A stretch of 64,000 nucleotides of DNA, from assembly GCF_024160875.1 (NCBI RefSeq), contig NZ_JAIULA010000006.1, positions 58,959-122,958 on the forward strand. The letters run 5' to 3'. This document shows positions 26,667 through 36,767 of this stretch, piece after piece. The position numbers and the translations under genes are program-made. The notes beneath the pieces are model-generated. The model had not been told where the DNA came from. It did not search any database and saw only the letters and a program-made list of their open reading frames with translations. Each line of letters opens with the position of its first letter. Within the stretch, counting starts at the first letter, position 1. Origin of the DNA: Ligilactobacillus ubinensis. GTDB lineage: Bacteria; Bacillota; Bacilli; Lactobacillales; Lactobacillaceae.

Positions 26667-28211
26667 TTATTCTTTGACTTCATTAATAACATCAATTAAC
26701 GAACCATCACGATACTCTACTAATGCAACTACTCGATTTGTAAATTCTAATTGCTTAGGAATTCCCACTTTTTCTTGTGCTTTTTTCTGCATCTCTTCTA
26801 TCGTCAAAACAGGAACACCAGGAATCTTAGTCAATAGTTTTAATAAATCTTTTCGTTTAGGATTAATTGCGATACCAATTTCAGTTACCACTACATCAAC
26901 AGAATCACCTGGTGTCACAACTGTTGTTACATTAGGAACTACTGTTGCTATTCGGCCACGTACCAATGGGGCAGAAATAATTGTTAATTTTGCCGTTGCT
27001 GCATCTTGGTGACCACCAATTGCACCTCTAATAACACCATCTGATCCAGATATAACATTAACATTAAACTGCGTATCCACTTCTAAAGCTGATAAAATAA
27101 CAACATCTAATGCATCAACCATCGCCCCCTTATTTGCAGGGTCGGCATACCATGAAGCATCAATTTCTTGTTGGTTTTTATTTTTATGCATTGAAATAGC
27201 TGCGCCTTCATCAAAGTCTTGCACATCCATTACTTTTTGAACTAATCCTTCTTCAAGTAAATCAATTGTTGGTTTCGTAATACCTCCCAATGCGAATGAA
27301 GCTTTAATCTGATTAGCTATCATTGATTGGCGTAAAAACCGTGTTACAGCAAGTGCTGCCCCACCAGAACCTGTCTGGAAAGAAAATCCTTCTTTAAAAT
27401 ATGGAGAATGTGTTATTACTTCATTCACTGTTTTAGCAATTTTTAATTCCTTAGGATCCTTTGTAAAGCGAGTTGCCCCTGAACCTATTTTATCAGGATC
27501 TCCAACTGCATCAACTTTGACCACATAATCAACTTGGGTTTGCTTAATAGATGCTGGAGTATTTGGATAAGGCTTAATATTGTCTGTTACTAAAACCACT
27601 TTCTCAGCATATTTTGCATCCATTAAAGCATATCCTAATGAGCCAAATGCTGTTTTACCATCCATTCCATTAGCATTTCCCATTGCATCTGAATTCGGAA
27701 CACCCAAAAAGGCAACATCAATTTTTATTTTCCCTGATTCAATTGCTCGTGCACGTCCACCATGTGATCTAAAAATAACTGGATTTTTTAATGCGCCATG
27801 CGAAATTGCATCTCCAAGCGTGCCTCGCATTCCTGAAGAAGTAATGTTTGTTACAACACCTTTACCAATTGCTTCAACTACAATTTCATTCATAACATTT
27901 GTTAATGATGACGGAGCCAATGTCAAATTCTTAAACCCATAATCGATGATAAGGCGCATTACTTTATTAAAGACATAATCTCCTTCTCTAAAATGATGAT
28001 GAAATGAAATAGTCATACCGTCCTTAACCGTTTTTAAAACTACATCCTGTAAGGAATCAACTACTTTATTATTTTCTGTTGTAGCATGAACTTTAGGCGC
28101 ATCTCTTTGAATAACTGAATTGCCAAAATCAACAGTTTGAAAACTTTGATAGCCTTTTTCTTTTAAAATTTCGTCAGGAATCTCACGTCCTACATTATTC
28201 TTCAATTTCAT
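26667..28211 (-). CDS. citF: Citrate lyase alpha subunit (citrate CoA-transferase)
   Basis: A 514-residue CitF. It exchanges acetyl on the CitD prosthetic group for citrate, giving citryl-ACP. Recognisable segments are the N-terminal [18 protein letters not shown], the [12 protein letters not shown] region and the C-terminal CoA-transferase motifs ([24 protein letters not shown]-like [15 protein letters not shown]). The ATG at 28211 is close to AGGAGG (3 bases); a TTG at 28205 has better spacing and may be the true start. It overlaps the end of citE. Confidence 0.95.
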   Translation of the reverse strand: MKLKNNVGREIPDEILKEKGYQSFQTVDFGNSVIQRDAPKVHATTENNKVVDSLQDVVLKTVKDGMTISFHHHFREGDYVFNKVMRLIIDYGFKNLTLAPSSLTNVMNEIVVEAIGKGVVTNITSSGMRGTLGDAISHGALKNPVIFRSHGGRARAIESGKIKIDVAFLGVPNSDAMGNANGMDGKTAFGSLGYALMDAKYAEKVVLVTDNIKPYPNTPASIKQTQVDYVVKVDAVGDPDKIGSGATRFTKDPKELKIAKTVNEVITHSPYFKEGFSFQTGSGGAALAVTRFLRQSMIANQIKASFALGGITKPTIDLLEEGLVQKVMDVQDFDEGAAISMHKNKNQQEIDASWYADPANKGAMVDALDVVILSALEVDTQFNVNVISGSDGVIRGAIGGHQDAATAKLTIISAPLVRGRIATVVPNVTTVVTPGDSVDVVVTEIGIAINPKRKDLLKLLTKIPGVPVLTIEEMQKKAQEKVGIPKQLEFTNRVVALVEYRDGSLIDVINEVKE

Positions 28212-29109
28212 TTCCCTCCTCATCAATTAGATTTGCTGCAATTGCAAGTCTCATTACTCTTTGTGCGCGTAAAACAACAGGACGATCAACCATTTGACCA
28301 TTCATTGATATGACACCTGAACCTTTTCGCTTAGCATCTTCAATTGCTGCAATAACACCTTGTGCATTCAAAATTTCTTTTTTCGTTGGTTCATATACTT
28401 TGTTTACCATTTCAATTTGGCGTGGATTTACTAAAGACTTACCATCAAAGCCTAATTGATGAATCAATTCTGTTTCACGATAGAAGCCTTCTTCATCATC
28501 CATATTAGTAAATACAGTATCAAACGCGGCAATCCCAGCTGCTCGAGCTGCATGTAAAATAACGTTTCTTGCATACAGCAACTCTTGACCATCAGAATAG
28601 CGATGTGTTTTCATATCTGTTGTATAATCCTCAGCCGATAATGCAATACCAATCATTCTTTTTGATGAAGTTGCTATTTCAAAAGCATTAACTACTCCTT
28701 TAGCAGATTCTATAGCTGCCATTAAATTCGTTGAACCCACTTCACGACCAAAACTTTTTTCTGCTTTCTCAACAAGAACTTCTAATTGTTGCATCATTTC
28801 TGCTGATTCAACCTTAGGTAATCTAATAACATCTATTCCAGCTTTAACCATTGCTTTAATATCATTTTCATAATATGGTGTATCCAAACCATTAATTCTA
28901 ACAACTAGTTCAGCATCACCATAATCCACCGTTTGTAATGCTTCATATACTAGATATCGCGCTGCATCTTTTTCCGACATCGATACTGCATCTTCTAAAT
29001 CGAACATTATTGAATCAGCACCAAAAATTCCTGCATCTTTTACCATTGCTGGATTATTTCCAGGTACAAACATCATTGTTCTACGTAACCGTTCTTTTTG
29101 TTTCATCAT
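28195..29109 (-). CDS. citE: Citrate lyase beta subunit (citryl-CoA lyase)
   Basis: A 304-residue HpcH/HpaI-type TIM-barrel enzyme that cleaves citryl-ACP to acetyl-ACP and oxaloacetate. Motifs are [27 protein letters not shown] (metal/acid residues), RINGLDT and [10 protein letters not shown], and the C-terminal [10 protein letters not shown]. The ATG at 29109 overlaps the citD stop (TAATG), with GGGAGGTG as RBS, so the upstream in-frame ATG at 29124 is not needed. Confidence 0.96.
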   Translation of the reverse strand: MMKQKERLRRTMMFVPGNNPAMVKDAGIFGADSIMFDLEDAVSMSEKDAARYLVYEALQTVDYGDAELVVRINGLDTPYYENDIKAMVKAGIDVIRLPKVESAEMMQQLEVLVEKAEKSFGREVGSTNLMAAIESAKGVVNAFEIATSSKRMIGIALSAEDYTTDMKTHRYSDGQELLYARNVILHAARAAGIAAFDTVFTNMDDEEGFYRETELIHQLGFDGKSLVNPRQIEMVNKVYEPTKKEILNAQGVIAAIEDAKRKGSGVISMNGQMVDRPVVLRAQRVMRLAIAANLIDEEGNEIEE

Positions 29110-29402
29110 TAGAGCACCTCCCATTGAGGCGTATCAACTATATCTAAAGCTCTTTGAGCAGCAGTGATAGCACGTGCTTTTATCACCATATCTAACGCAC
29201 CTTTATCAATCACACGTATCTCAGCATTTTCTATCTTGTATTTTTTTAAAACATTTACAATTGTCTCTTTTATTTGATCGCCAAATTGCTTAGCTACATC
29301 TGATTCCAATTCGAATTCAAACCCGTTTTTACCCGTACTTAACATTATTTGTACATCTGAAGACTCTAATGTGCCTGCAATTGCACTTTTTTTAATTTCC
29401 AT
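29109..29402 (-). CDS. citD: Citrate lyase gamma subunit (acyl carrier protein)
   Basis: A 97-residue acyl carrier protein of citrate lyase. The N-terminal GTLESSDVQIML contains the serine (about residue 14-15) that carries the phosphoribosyl-dephospho-CoA group. The rest, including KGALDMVIKARAITAAQRA, matches CitD. It starts where citC ends (ATG overlapping the citC stop) and overlaps citE by the TAATG junction. Confidence 0.95.
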   Translation of the reverse strand: MEIKKSAIAGTLESSDVQIMLSTGKNGFEFELESDVAKQFGDQIKETIVNVLKKYKIENAEIRVIDKGALDMVIKARAITAAQRALDIVDTPQWEVL

Positions 29403-30448
29403 TAGTTCTCTGCCCTTTCTCTTATTCGTAATTGTATATTTTCCATATTCTGAATAATATAATCCGCTGTTGTTTTGGGAACATAGTCTGTAAACTCACC
29501 AAAGTTTCCTGTTGCAATTGCTTCCCTAACTTTTGTAGCAGACACTGTTACACCGCTTATTTTTTTTCGCGGAACTATTATTACTTGAATATCATTTCCA
29601 AGCTCCTTTTTTAATGCATCATTATATAAACTAGTTGTATGCGAAAATGGTTCACTGCCTAGGTAACGGCTCGTTATTCCCAACGGCTTAATAATATTAT
29701 TTTTAAAAATCTTTGCATCAAGCATCGTTTGATATTTAATTATTTGATCAGTATTTTTAATAAAATATGATGCAAAACTCACATAACTAACCATATAATC
29801 ACCGCCATTTACTACAACAACATTTTTTAAATCTGCTGTTCCTCTCTTTATTAACTCAATTCTCTCATTGGTTTTAAAAAGAGAGGCATCTTGATTAACA
29901 ACAAATACGTATACATAATCATTTTCACTTGCTGCTTTCTCTACTAAAAAGCGATGTCCTTTAGTAAAAGGATTAGCGTTCATTACGATGCTTGCAATTC
30001 TCTTTTTTATAGGAAAATGCGGAATACTTGCAATATAATCAGTAATATTGGGAGTACCTTTTTCCATCAATATTCCTAAAGATGTAGCTGCCAATAACTT
30101 AAATCCAACATGTTCAAAGCTTTTTTGATACATTGGTTTTGTATAGACAAAATAATGAAAACACTCCACTTGGCTCAGCCTATTTTCTAATTCAGAAATT
30201 ATTTTGTTAAATCTTGCTCCTTTAGTTTCTGATATAACATCGCAAACAGCCACATATTTTATGACATTTCCTGCAAGAGAACCAGTTGCTATAAGTTCAT
30301 CTTGCTCATTAAAAATACCAATTGTTTGTTGAATTAGATTTACTTCATTTTCAGCAAAGTTTTTTATTCCACGTTCTTCTAAAAAAGCCTGCCATTTTTT
30401 ACGCATTTTTTTGTTAGTCAAATAAATATCTTGAATTTTTTCATCCAT
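29402..30448 (-). CDS. citC: [Citrate (pro-3S)-lyase] ligase
   Basis: A 348-residue ligase that acetylates the CitD arm with ATP and acetate to activate citrate lyase. The N-terminal part (to about residue 130) is a GNAT-like domain (LIATGSLAGNVIKYVAV). The C-terminal part is a nucleotidyltransferase with IASIVMNANPFTKGHRFLVEKAA and VSATKVREAI. The open frame includes an ATG at 30463, but GAGTGG precedes the ATG at 30448. It follows the carrier gene by a few bases. Confidence 0.94.
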   Translation of the reverse strand: MDEKIQDIYLTNKKMRKKWQAFLEERGIKNFAENEVNLIQQTIGIFNEQDELIATGSLAGNVIKYVAVCDVISETKGARFNKIISELENRLSQVECFHYFVYTKPMYQKSFEHVGFKLLAATSLGILMEKGTPNITDYIASIPHFPIKKRIASIVMNANPFTKGHRFLVEKAASENDYVYVFVVNQDASLFKTNERIELIKRGTADLKNVVVVNGGDYMVSYVSFASYFIKNTDQIIKYQTMLDAKIFKNNIIKPLGITSRYLGSEPFSHTTSLYNDALKKELGNDIQVIIVPRKKISGVTVSATKVREAIATGNFGEFTDYVPKTTADYIIQNMENIQLRIRERAEN

Positions 30449-30465
30449 ACAAAAACCACTCATTT

Positions 30466-31452
30466 CTATAAAACACTTTGTAGCATCATTATAATAGGCA
30501 CAACAATCACAAATAATATCGATGATGATACAACCACATTCGTAGCATACTTAACATCACCATGATACTCATTAGCCATAATAGGCAAAACCGCTAATGT
30601 TGGTGTTGCAGACTGAATGATTAATGTTTTTTGGAATATAGGCGTTAAACTTATTCCAAATGCATGTAACCCAACCATAACAACGACAACCATTATAATT
30701 GGTGAAAGGATAAATCGACCAATCAACGTCATAACAATGTGACCATCAAATTCCATATTCTTAAGTCCAAATTGACGGAGCATTATTCCTATATATATCA
30801 ATGATAAAGGCGTGACTAAAGCACCCATATCAGGTACAAATGTAGTACTTAAAAAACTTAATCCTAAATAAAAATGTTTTAAAGGTTCAATATAAATAAA
30901 TGGTAATGCTGCTATGAAACCATATAAAGGAACTGGTAGTAAATGTGATAAATCAAATTTTACATCTTTATTTTTACCATTTATTGTTGGATCATCATTT
31001 GCTATAAACCAAACTCCTATTGTCCAAATTACAATAGTATTAACAATGTAATATACTAATAAATATGGTATAGAGCTTGTTCCAAATAAGGCTGTATTTA
31101 AAGGCATCCCTATAAAAACCGTATTTGCTCCTGTAATTCCTTGGATCATTAATCCTCGTTTGCCTCGCGGAACTCTAAACATCTTTGTTAATAAGATAGC
31201 AATAAAATAGTCAATCGCAATTGAAATAATAACATAAATTAGTCCTGTACCCAATTTACTTAATACAGATGGATTAAAATTATTCAACATTGAATTGAAT
31301 ATTGCAAGAGGTAATGATATTTTCATTATTAATTTAGATAATGAGTTAGAGAATCCTTCTCCAAAAAAGCCAGCCGCTTGCGCAAAATAACCTACAGCAA
31401 TCATCATTACAATTGCTAAAACACTTTGAATCGAAGTAAAAAAAACACTCAT
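30466..31452 (-). CDS. AEC-family (malate permease type) transporter
   Basis: A 328-residue membrane protein with about ten TM helices, of the auxin efflux carrier/malate permease family that includes MleP. It lies between the malic enzyme and citC, the place where a 2-hydroxycarboxylate carrier (CitP) is found in some other clusters, so it is probably the citrate or malate carrier here. Motifs include GFFGEGFSNSLSKLIMKISL and the late SATPTLAVLPIMANEY. Start: ATG at 31452 behind AAGAGGTG; the GTG in the RBS is not the start. Confidence 0.85.
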   Translation of the reverse strand: MSVFFTSIQSVLAIVMMIAVGYFAQAAGFFGEGFSNSLSKLIMKISLPLAIFNSMLNNFNPSVLSKLGTGLIYVIISIAIDYFIAILLTKMFRVPRGKRGLMIQGITGANTVFIGMPLNTALFGTSSIPYLLVYYIVNTIVIWTIGVWFIANDDPTINGKNKDVKFDLSHLLPVPLYGFIAALPFIYIEPLKHFYLGLSFLSTTFVPDMGALVTPLSLIYIGIMLRQFGLKNMEFDGHIVMTLIGRFILSPIIMVVVVMVGLHAFGISLTPIFQKTLIIQSATPTLAVLPIMANEYHGDVKYATNVVVSSSILFVIVVPIIMMLQSVL

Positions 31453-31510
31453 TTTGTACACCTCTTTTTAATTAAGTGCAACATCTTTTCTTCTGCACTT
31501 TTAGTAACGC

Positions 31511-32656
31511 TTATTGTTTACTATATTTAATTACCGCATCTGATACAGCATGAACAACACCTTTATCAAACACCTTCGGAACAATATTATTTTCACTTGG
31601 GTTAACTATCATATCAGCCAGACCCTGGGCAACACTAATTTGCAACTTCATATCAACTTTCTTTATTCCACTAGCTAACAATCCTTTAAAAAGCCCAGGG
31701 AATACCAAGATATTATTCACTTGATTTTCCCACTGCGATGACCCTGTAGCTATTACTTTAGCTCCACCTTTTTTCGCGTCTTCTGGTAAAATCTCAGGAA
31801 TTGGATTTGCAAGTGCAAATACTATCGCTTCTTTATTCATTTTTTTTACTTGTTTTGTGCTTAAAACATTAGCATCTGATAAGCCAATGAATACATCTTG
31901 TCCTGCAATAACTTCATCAAGACTATTTCCTTTGGCTGAATTAACTTTAGTAGCTAATTCTCTTTGATATTTGTTGTAACGCTCGTCATCAGGTGTTACT
32001 ACGCCATAAATATCGACTAATGTTAAATTATTAATTCCCATCGCAAGTAATATTTTTGCAGTTGCTACGCCTGCAGCACCTAAGCCATTAATAACAATGT
32101 TAAGAGATGTTAACTCTTTATTCACAACTTTAGCTGCATTAATAATTCCTGCTAAAACAACAATAGCAGTTCCTGTTTGATCATCATGATAAACAGGAAT
32201 ATTAAGTTGTTCTTGTAATTTTTGTTCTATTTCAAAAACTCTCGGTGCTGCAATATCTTCAAGATGGATTCCAGCAAAAGAGTTTTCCATATTTTTTACA
32301 CTGTTTACAAAATCATCTACACTATTTTGTGAAAAAGCTAATGGTATTGCATCAACATCAGCAAAATTTTTATATAAAAGCGCTTTCCCTTCTACAATGG
32401 GAAGGCCGGCTGCAGGACCTACATTTCCAAGCCCTAAAACCGCTGAACCATCAGTAATTATCGCTACTAGCTTACCGCTTATGGTATATTTGTTTTTATC
32501 TTTTGGATTTGATTCAATAAGTTTTGCCAATCCTGCTACACCGGGTGTGTATGCTTCACCTAGTTCACTGCCATTATCAACACTAAACTCAGGTAAAATT
32601 CCTAATACTCCTTTATGCTTTTCATGAATTGTTAAAACTTTATCCATATCAACCAT
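31511..32656 (-). CDS. mae: Malic enzyme / oxaloacetate decarboxylase
   Basis: A 381-residue NAD(P)-dependent malic enzyme. The catalytic tyrosine region is GEAYTPGVAG; metal ligands lie in HLEDIAAPRVFEIE and HDDQTGTA; the Rossmann motif is VINGLGAAGVATAKI. In citrate operons this protein (CitM) decarboxylates oxaloacetate to pyruvate. It is the first gene of the minus-strand citrate operon and is divergent from citI. AAGAGG precedes the ATG by 8 bases. A small 7-bp hairpin (31474-31500) separates it from the carrier gene. Confidence 0.94.
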   Translation of the reverse strand: MVDMDKVLTIHEKHKGVLGILPEFSVDNGSELGEAYTPGVAGLAKLIESNPKDKNKYTISGKLVAIITDGSAVLGLGNVGPAAGLPIVEGKALLYKNFADVDAIPLAFSQNSVDDFVNSVKNMENSFAGIHLEDIAAPRVFEIEQKLQEQLNIPVYHDDQTGTAIVVLAGIINAAKVVNKELTSLNIVINGLGAAGVATAKILLAMGINNLTLVDIYGVVTPDDERYNKYQRELATKVNSAKGNSLDEVIAGQDVFIGLSDANVLSTKQVKKMNKEAIVFALANPIPEILPEDAKKGGAKVIATGSSQWENQVNNILVFPGLFKGLLASGIKKVDMKLQISVAQGLADMIVNPSENNIVPKVFDKGVVHAVSDAVIKYSKQ

Positions 32657-32719
32657 TAACTAAGCCTCTTTTCAATTTTTTAAAAAATGTAATGTCTGCT
32701 AGCATCATTTACGTGACTT

Positions 32720-32748
32720 AGTTTATTCCTAAATCCGCAGAAAGTAAA
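32720..32748 (-). promoter_or_regulatory. Putative promoter of the mae-cit operon
   Basis: Minus strand TTTACT (32748-32743), 17-base spacer, TAAACT (32725-32720), about 65 bases before the mae ATG. Its weak hexamers fit an activator-dependent promoter. Confidence 0.45.
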
Positions 32749-32880
32749 CCTTTTTTGTTTAAAAAATATAAAAAATGTTTTTTTAAAGGCTATTATTTTT
32801 AAATTTTTAAAAAGAAATGACACTTATTTGAATTAGTCTTATTTTTGTGCTCTACTTTAAATTTTAAAAAGCGTTGTTTA

Positions 32881-32904
32881 ATATTTTAAAATGTTTTAAA
32901 ATAT
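32881..32904. promoter_or_regulatory. Perfect AT palindrome at the citI promoter
   Basis: Two 11-base arms, ATATTTTAAAA and its complement, separated by TG. It overlaps a probable citI promoter (TTGTTT at 32874-32879, 17-base spacer, TAAAAT at 32897-32902), so CitI may control its own synthesis here. Confidence 0.55.
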
Positions 32905-32962
32905 CTATAGGTTACTTTTGTAAAAATTGCTGGCTTTTGAATCTAAAAAAGGAGGCATCGAT

Positions 32963-33904
32963 ATGCAGCATAGCGAATTGTTATCGAATATATCAGAAGA
33001 TTATTATCTCAACAAATTGTCTTTTGGAGAAATATCAAAAAAATATAAACTTAGCCGTTATCTGATAAATAAATATTTGAACGATGCAATTAAACAAGGC
33101 ATTGTAAAAATTCAAATTGAAGCTATCGCAAAACGAAATTCACAATTAGAGCTTCTTTTAAGTGAAAAGTTTAAAAAAATACATTTCTACGTTATCTCTG
33201 ATGGTAAAAATGATATTACAACTTCTAATGAATTATCCAAATCAGCTGCTTTAATTGTTGAAAAAATGTTTAAAAAAAATTGTAAAGTAGTTGGTACTAG
33301 TTGGGGAGAAGCCATCTATAGTTTGGTAGACAACTTTCAAAACTTTCCACTTGAAGACGTTAAATTTACTCAATTCATGGGAGAAAATATGAAATATAAT
33401 TCTACTGCTGGCTCAATGCGAATGGTTGAAAAAATCGCTACGAAATTCTCAAGTGAATTTTTAACATTACCTGCTCCGTTATACATTATTGATAATCAAG
33501 TTCGTGAAGGGTTATATTTCGAGCCATCAATCAAAAACACTTTAAATATTGCCAAAGAAATGGATGTTTTATTAACTGGGATTGGTACAATTCGTTCATT
33601 AAAATCAATTCCTATTTGGAAAGAAAATATTCATCGCATTTTTCCAAATATTTCTCTCGATAAAATAGCTGGTGTTATGTACGGTCGTGCATTTGATATA
33701 GATGGAAACATTTTAAATGCAGATAATGATAAGGTTATGGGAATTACTATCAATCAGATTCTTAAAACACCACGCAGAGTTTGTCTTGTTCGCAGTAAGT
33801 CAAAAACACAATCTCTAATTGGCGCATTGCGAGGGCAACTAGTTACTGACATTATTTTAAGCGAAACGATAGCATATCGTATCCTTGCTGAAATCAATGA
33901 CTAA
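32963..33904 (+). CDS. citI: CitI-like SorC/DeoR-family regulator
   Basis: A 313-residue regulator of the SorC family: N-terminal HTH (YYLNKLSFGEISKKYKLSRY) and a C-terminal sugar-binding-type effector domain (VVGTSWGEAIYSLVD, LLTGIGTIRSL, VCLVRSKSKTQSLIGALRG). CitI proteins bind citrate and activate the divergent citrate operon. The frame begins at 32927, but GGAGG before the ATG at 32963 fixes the start. Confidence 0.9.
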   Translation: MQHSELLSNISEDYYLNKLSFGEISKKYKLSRYLINKYLNDAIKQGIVKIQIEAIAKRNSQLELLLSEKFKKIHFYVISDGKNDITTSNELSKSAALIVEKMFKKNCKVVGTSWGEAIYSLVDNFQNFPLEDVKFTQFMGENMKYNSTAGSMRMVEKIATKFSSEFLTLPAPLYIIDNQVREGLYFEPSIKNTLNIAKEMDVLLTGIGTIRSLKSIPIWKENIHRIFPNISLDKIAGVMYGRAFDIDGNILNADNDKVMGITINQILKTPRRVCLVRSKSKTQSLIGALRGQLVTDIILSETIAYRILAEIND

Positions 33905-34033
33905 AGTTTTTATTCTAAATGTAATTTTTATCATTGTTTGCAAATCTAAACTTGTAACAACTTAATATGCTGAAAAAAATATAAGTAAATTGCGCTGTGT
34001 ATGAGACTACCCTTATATACAATACAATTTATT

Positions 34034-34059
34034 TATATTTTTTAAACATTTTTAAAATT
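34034..34059. promoter_or_regulatory. AT-rich site resembling the citI palindrome, upstream of the dehydrogenase
   Basis: ATATTTTTTAAACA followed by TTTTTAAAATTC resembles the palindrome at 32881-32904 with extra bases. A TATAAT lies downstream at about 34096-34101. It could place the dehydrogenase gene under CitI control. Confidence 0.3.
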
Positions 34060-34173
34060 CATAACACAAGGATCCTGATCTATGTTATGATACATATAAT
34101 TTTTACATTAAATTATAGTGAGTTCACTCTTACTATTTTAATAGAAATCAACTTAAAACGAGGTGCGTTTTGC

Positions 34174-35262
34174 ATGATAAAAAAATACGATAGTACAAAA
34201 TTACATCAACTTGTGCTTGAAATCTATCAAAAATATGGATTTTCAAAAACAGATAGTGAAAAAATTGCACATACTTTAATCTATACCGATATGCATGGCA
34301 TTCAATCTCACGGTGTTCAAAGAATGATTATGTATGATAATTTTATCCAAAGTGGCAAAGTCAGAATTGACAGTAAGCCTGAAATTATTAAAGAAACACC
34401 CGTTAGTGCTGTTATCGATGCTCATTTTGGTCTTGGACAATTGAATGGTATCTATAGCATGGATGTTGCCATTAAAAAAGCTAAAAATGCTGGTGTTGGT
34501 ATTGTCACAACAAAAAAGTCTGGTCATTATGGAATTGCTGGTTTTTATGCAAATATGGCAGCCGAACAAGGACTAATTGGTATCTCATCCACTAACTCAC
34601 GTCCGGCAATGCTACCGACACATGCAACGCAATCTTTTTTGGGTACTAACCCGATTGGCTTTGCTATGCCTGCTAATCCACACAACTTTATTTTGGATTT
34701 TGCTACAACGACTGTTCCGCAAGGAAAAATTGAAGTATATCGCAAACTTGAAAAAGACTTACCTGCTCTTTGGGTTGCAAAAAATGGTGATCAACCTGTT
34801 AACGACCATAACGATACAACTAATTTAGATTTATTGCGTGATCCAAAATCTAACGTTGGTCTTACTCCTTTAGGTGGTGTTTCTGAATTCACTGGGAGTC
34901 ACAAAGGATTTGGACTTGGCATGATGGTCGAAATTTTCACTTCAATTCTATCACAGGGTGACATCTCACATGAAATTGAAGCTGACAATTTAGCCGTTGG
35001 TCCGTGTCAAAGTTTTATCGCAATTGATCCATCTATGTTTGGCGACAGAGAACAAATTATCAAACGTTTTTCTGCATACTTAGAAGATATCCGTAATTTA
35101 CCAGCTATTCCAGGAAAAACAATCTATGTTCATGGTGATAAAGAAGCTTTAAATTACGAAGATGCTAAACAAAATGGCATTAAAATTGATGACGCTACTC
35201 TTGCTGAAATTAAAGCAATTGCTAATCGTCTAAATGTTGATGCTGATAAGTACCTAAACTAA
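34174..35262 (+). CDS. Malate/L-lactate dehydrogenase family oxidoreductase (Ldh_2)
   Basis: A 362-residue NAD(P)-dependent dehydrogenase of the Ldh_2 family (malate, sulfolactate, ureidoglycolate, L-lactate). The characteristic SHGVQRM (catalytic His), KSGHYGIAGFYA, GTNPIGFAMPA and GSHKGFGLGMMVEIF are all present. The frame extends 59 codons upstream through non-coding sequence; the ATG at 34174 behind GAGGTG is the start. Next to the citrate locus it most plausibly converts oxaloacetate and malate, linking citrate use to redox balance. Confidence 0.9.
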   Translation: MIKKYDSTKLHQLVLEIYQKYGFSKTDSEKIAHTLIYTDMHGIQSHGVQRMIMYDNFIQSGKVRIDSKPEIIKETPVSAVIDAHFGLGQLNGIYSMDVAIKKAKNAGVGIVTTKKSGHYGIAGFYANMAAEQGLIGISSTNSRPAMLPTHATQSFLGTNPIGFAMPANPHNFILDFATTTVPQGKIEVYRKLEKDLPALWVAKNGDQPVNDHNDTTNLDLLRDPKSNVGLTPLGGVSEFTGSHKGFGLGMMVEIFTSILSQGDISHEIEADNLAVGPCQSFIAIDPSMFGDREQIIKRFSAYLEDIRNLPAIPGKTIYVHGDKEALNYEDAKQNGIKIDDATLAEIKAIANRLNVDADKYLN

Positions 35263-35277
35263 ATCTTAATTCAAATT

Positions 35278-35325
35278 AAATTGTCCCCAAAAGTTAGGTA
35301 AAACCCAACTCTTAGGGACAATTTT
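35278..35325. terminator. Bidirectional terminator between convergent genes
   Basis: AAATTGTCCC pairs with GGGACAATTT around a partly paired interior, with T-runs on the plus-strand side and A/T on the other. It separates the dehydrogenase from the convergent MFS gene. Confidence 0.75.
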
Positions 35326-35339
35326 ATATTATTTCCACT

Positions 35340-36767
35340 TTAATTCTTTCTTAATCTCATCCACACACGATACAGTGTTAACAACCATGTAATTACTATT
35401 ATATATGACGCACTTGTAAACGCAACATGCATCCCATAGACGAAAACTTCGCTATGATGCGTTGGATAACTTGTTATTGTATACCCAATCTTTTTACTCA
35501 TTGCAAAATATAAAATTGTCGTTACTAAACTCGTTCCAGAAATCATACCTAGATTTCGCGCTAAAGCATTCATTGCTCCTGCTACACCTAGTTTTTGTTT
35601 AGGCGCATTCGTCATAATTAATGCATTATTTGGTGTTTGAAAAAACGACATGCCAATACTGCCTATCATGGATAAACTACCAACAAAAAGCAATGGTGTG
35701 TTTGCATCAACCATTCGCCAACCAAAAAATGAAATCGCTAAAATAGTTAGCCCAAACAAAGTTACATATTCTTGATCAAATTTATCCGCAATATAACCGG
35801 AAATAGGCGTTCCCACAAGCATTGTTACCGGCCAAATCATCATATAAAGTCCAGCAGTACCAGAAGATAGCCCTCTAAGATTCTCAAAGTAAAATGGCAA
35901 CAAAACGTTAATAAAAAAATTACTTGTAAATATTAGAAAAGCTGCAATAAGACTAATTGTGAATAACGATGATTTAAATAAACTTAAGTCCAAAAGCGGT
36001 ATTTTAACATTCAATTCATGCACAATAAAATATGCCAATAATAACGCAGAAACAACAAATAAACTAAGCGGAATTAACTGGATAAAACCTTGCTCTTGTC
36101 CAATGTTAACTCCCAGAAAAAACAAACTGATTGTCAAAAATAAACTAACAATACCTGCATAATCCAAATCTACTTTTGAAGTTTCAATTTTTTCATGTGG
36201 GAAAACTTTCATTCCAATCATAATAGCTGCGATACCAATTGGAACATTCATCCAAAAAATATACGACCACTTAAAGTGCTCTAAAATTAACCCTCCAACC
36301 CCAGGGCCTGTTATAGTACCTAGAGAAACAAACATTGCGTTAAGTGCCATTGCTCGTGCTCTCATCTTAAACGGTGCTGCACTTGTAATAATTCCAAAAC
36401 TAGTACTCATTGTCATCGCAGCTCCTAATGCTTGCACTACACGAGCAAACAGTAAGAACCATAATCCAAGATTTATGCCTGCACATAATGAGCCAAGCGT
36501 AAAAATGTACGTACCTATCTTAAAAACCTTTATTTTTCCTATTTGATCGCCTAATCTCCCGAAAAATGTTAGCAATCCAGAAATGATAATTAAATATATC
36601 GAAACCGTCCAGGTTGCTTGATTCATAGGAATCGCTAAATCTTTTGACATGACTGGTAAAGCGATATTAACAATCGAAGCATCTAAAGTAGACATAAAAG
36701 TAAACATACCTACCGCAATAATTATCAACCAAACATTCTGGTTAGACGTATTCTTTTTTTCTTGCAT
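35340..36767 (-). CDS. DHA2-family (EmrB/QacA) MFS drug transporter
   Basis: A 475-residue, 14-TM proton antiporter. Motif A is FGRLGDQIGKIKVFK, the acidic TM1 residue lies in FMSTLDASIVNIALP, and the helix-5 motif is GTITGPGVGGLILEHFKWSY. The family exports cationic dyes, antiseptics and antibiotics. It is monocistronic. Its neighbours give no substrate clue. Confidence 0.9.
   Translation of the reverse strand: MQEKKNTSNQNVWLIIIAVGMFTFMSTLDASIVNIALPVMSKDLAIPMNQATWTVSIYLIIISGLLTFFGRLGDQIGKIKVFKIGTYIFTLGSLCAGINLGLWFLLFARVVQALGAAMTMSTSFGIITSAAPFKMRARAMALNAMFVSLGTITGPGVGGLILEHFKWSYIFWMNVPIGIAAIMIGMKVFPHEKIETSKVDLDYAGIVSLFLTISLFFLGVNIGQEQGFIQLIPLSLFVVSALLLAYFIVHELNVKIPLLDLSLFKSSLFTISLIAAFLIFTSNFFINVLLPFYFENLRGLSSGTAGLYMMIWPVTMLVGTPISGYIADKFDQEYVTLFGLTILAISFFGWRMVDANTPLLFVGSLSMIGSIGMSFFQTPNNALIMTNAPKQKLGVAGAMNALARNLGMISGTSLVTTILYFAMSKKIGYTITSYPTHHSEVFVYGMHVAFTSASYIIVITWLLTLYRVWMRLRKN

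Larger units (their letters stand above)
32657..32962. other. Divergent control region between mae and citI
   Basis: It holds both promoters and several AT-rich repeats of the form TTTAAATTTTTAAAAAG (32795-32814), TTTAAATTTTAAAAAG (32856-32871) and the large palindrome at 32881-32904. These are candidate CitI binding sites, by analogy with the AT-rich operators between citI and citM in related bacteria. Confidence 0.55.

Noticed and set aside
31474..31500. Hairpin AAGTGCA...TGCACTT between mae and the AEC carrier
   Set aside because: Short 7-bp stem without a T-run; not a terminator. At most an mRNA processing or stability element.
33997..34173. N-terminal extension of the malate/lactate dehydrogenase
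   Set aside because: The first 59 codons have non-coding composition and contain promoter-like elements; the ATG at 34174 has GAGGTG and begins where the family normally begins.
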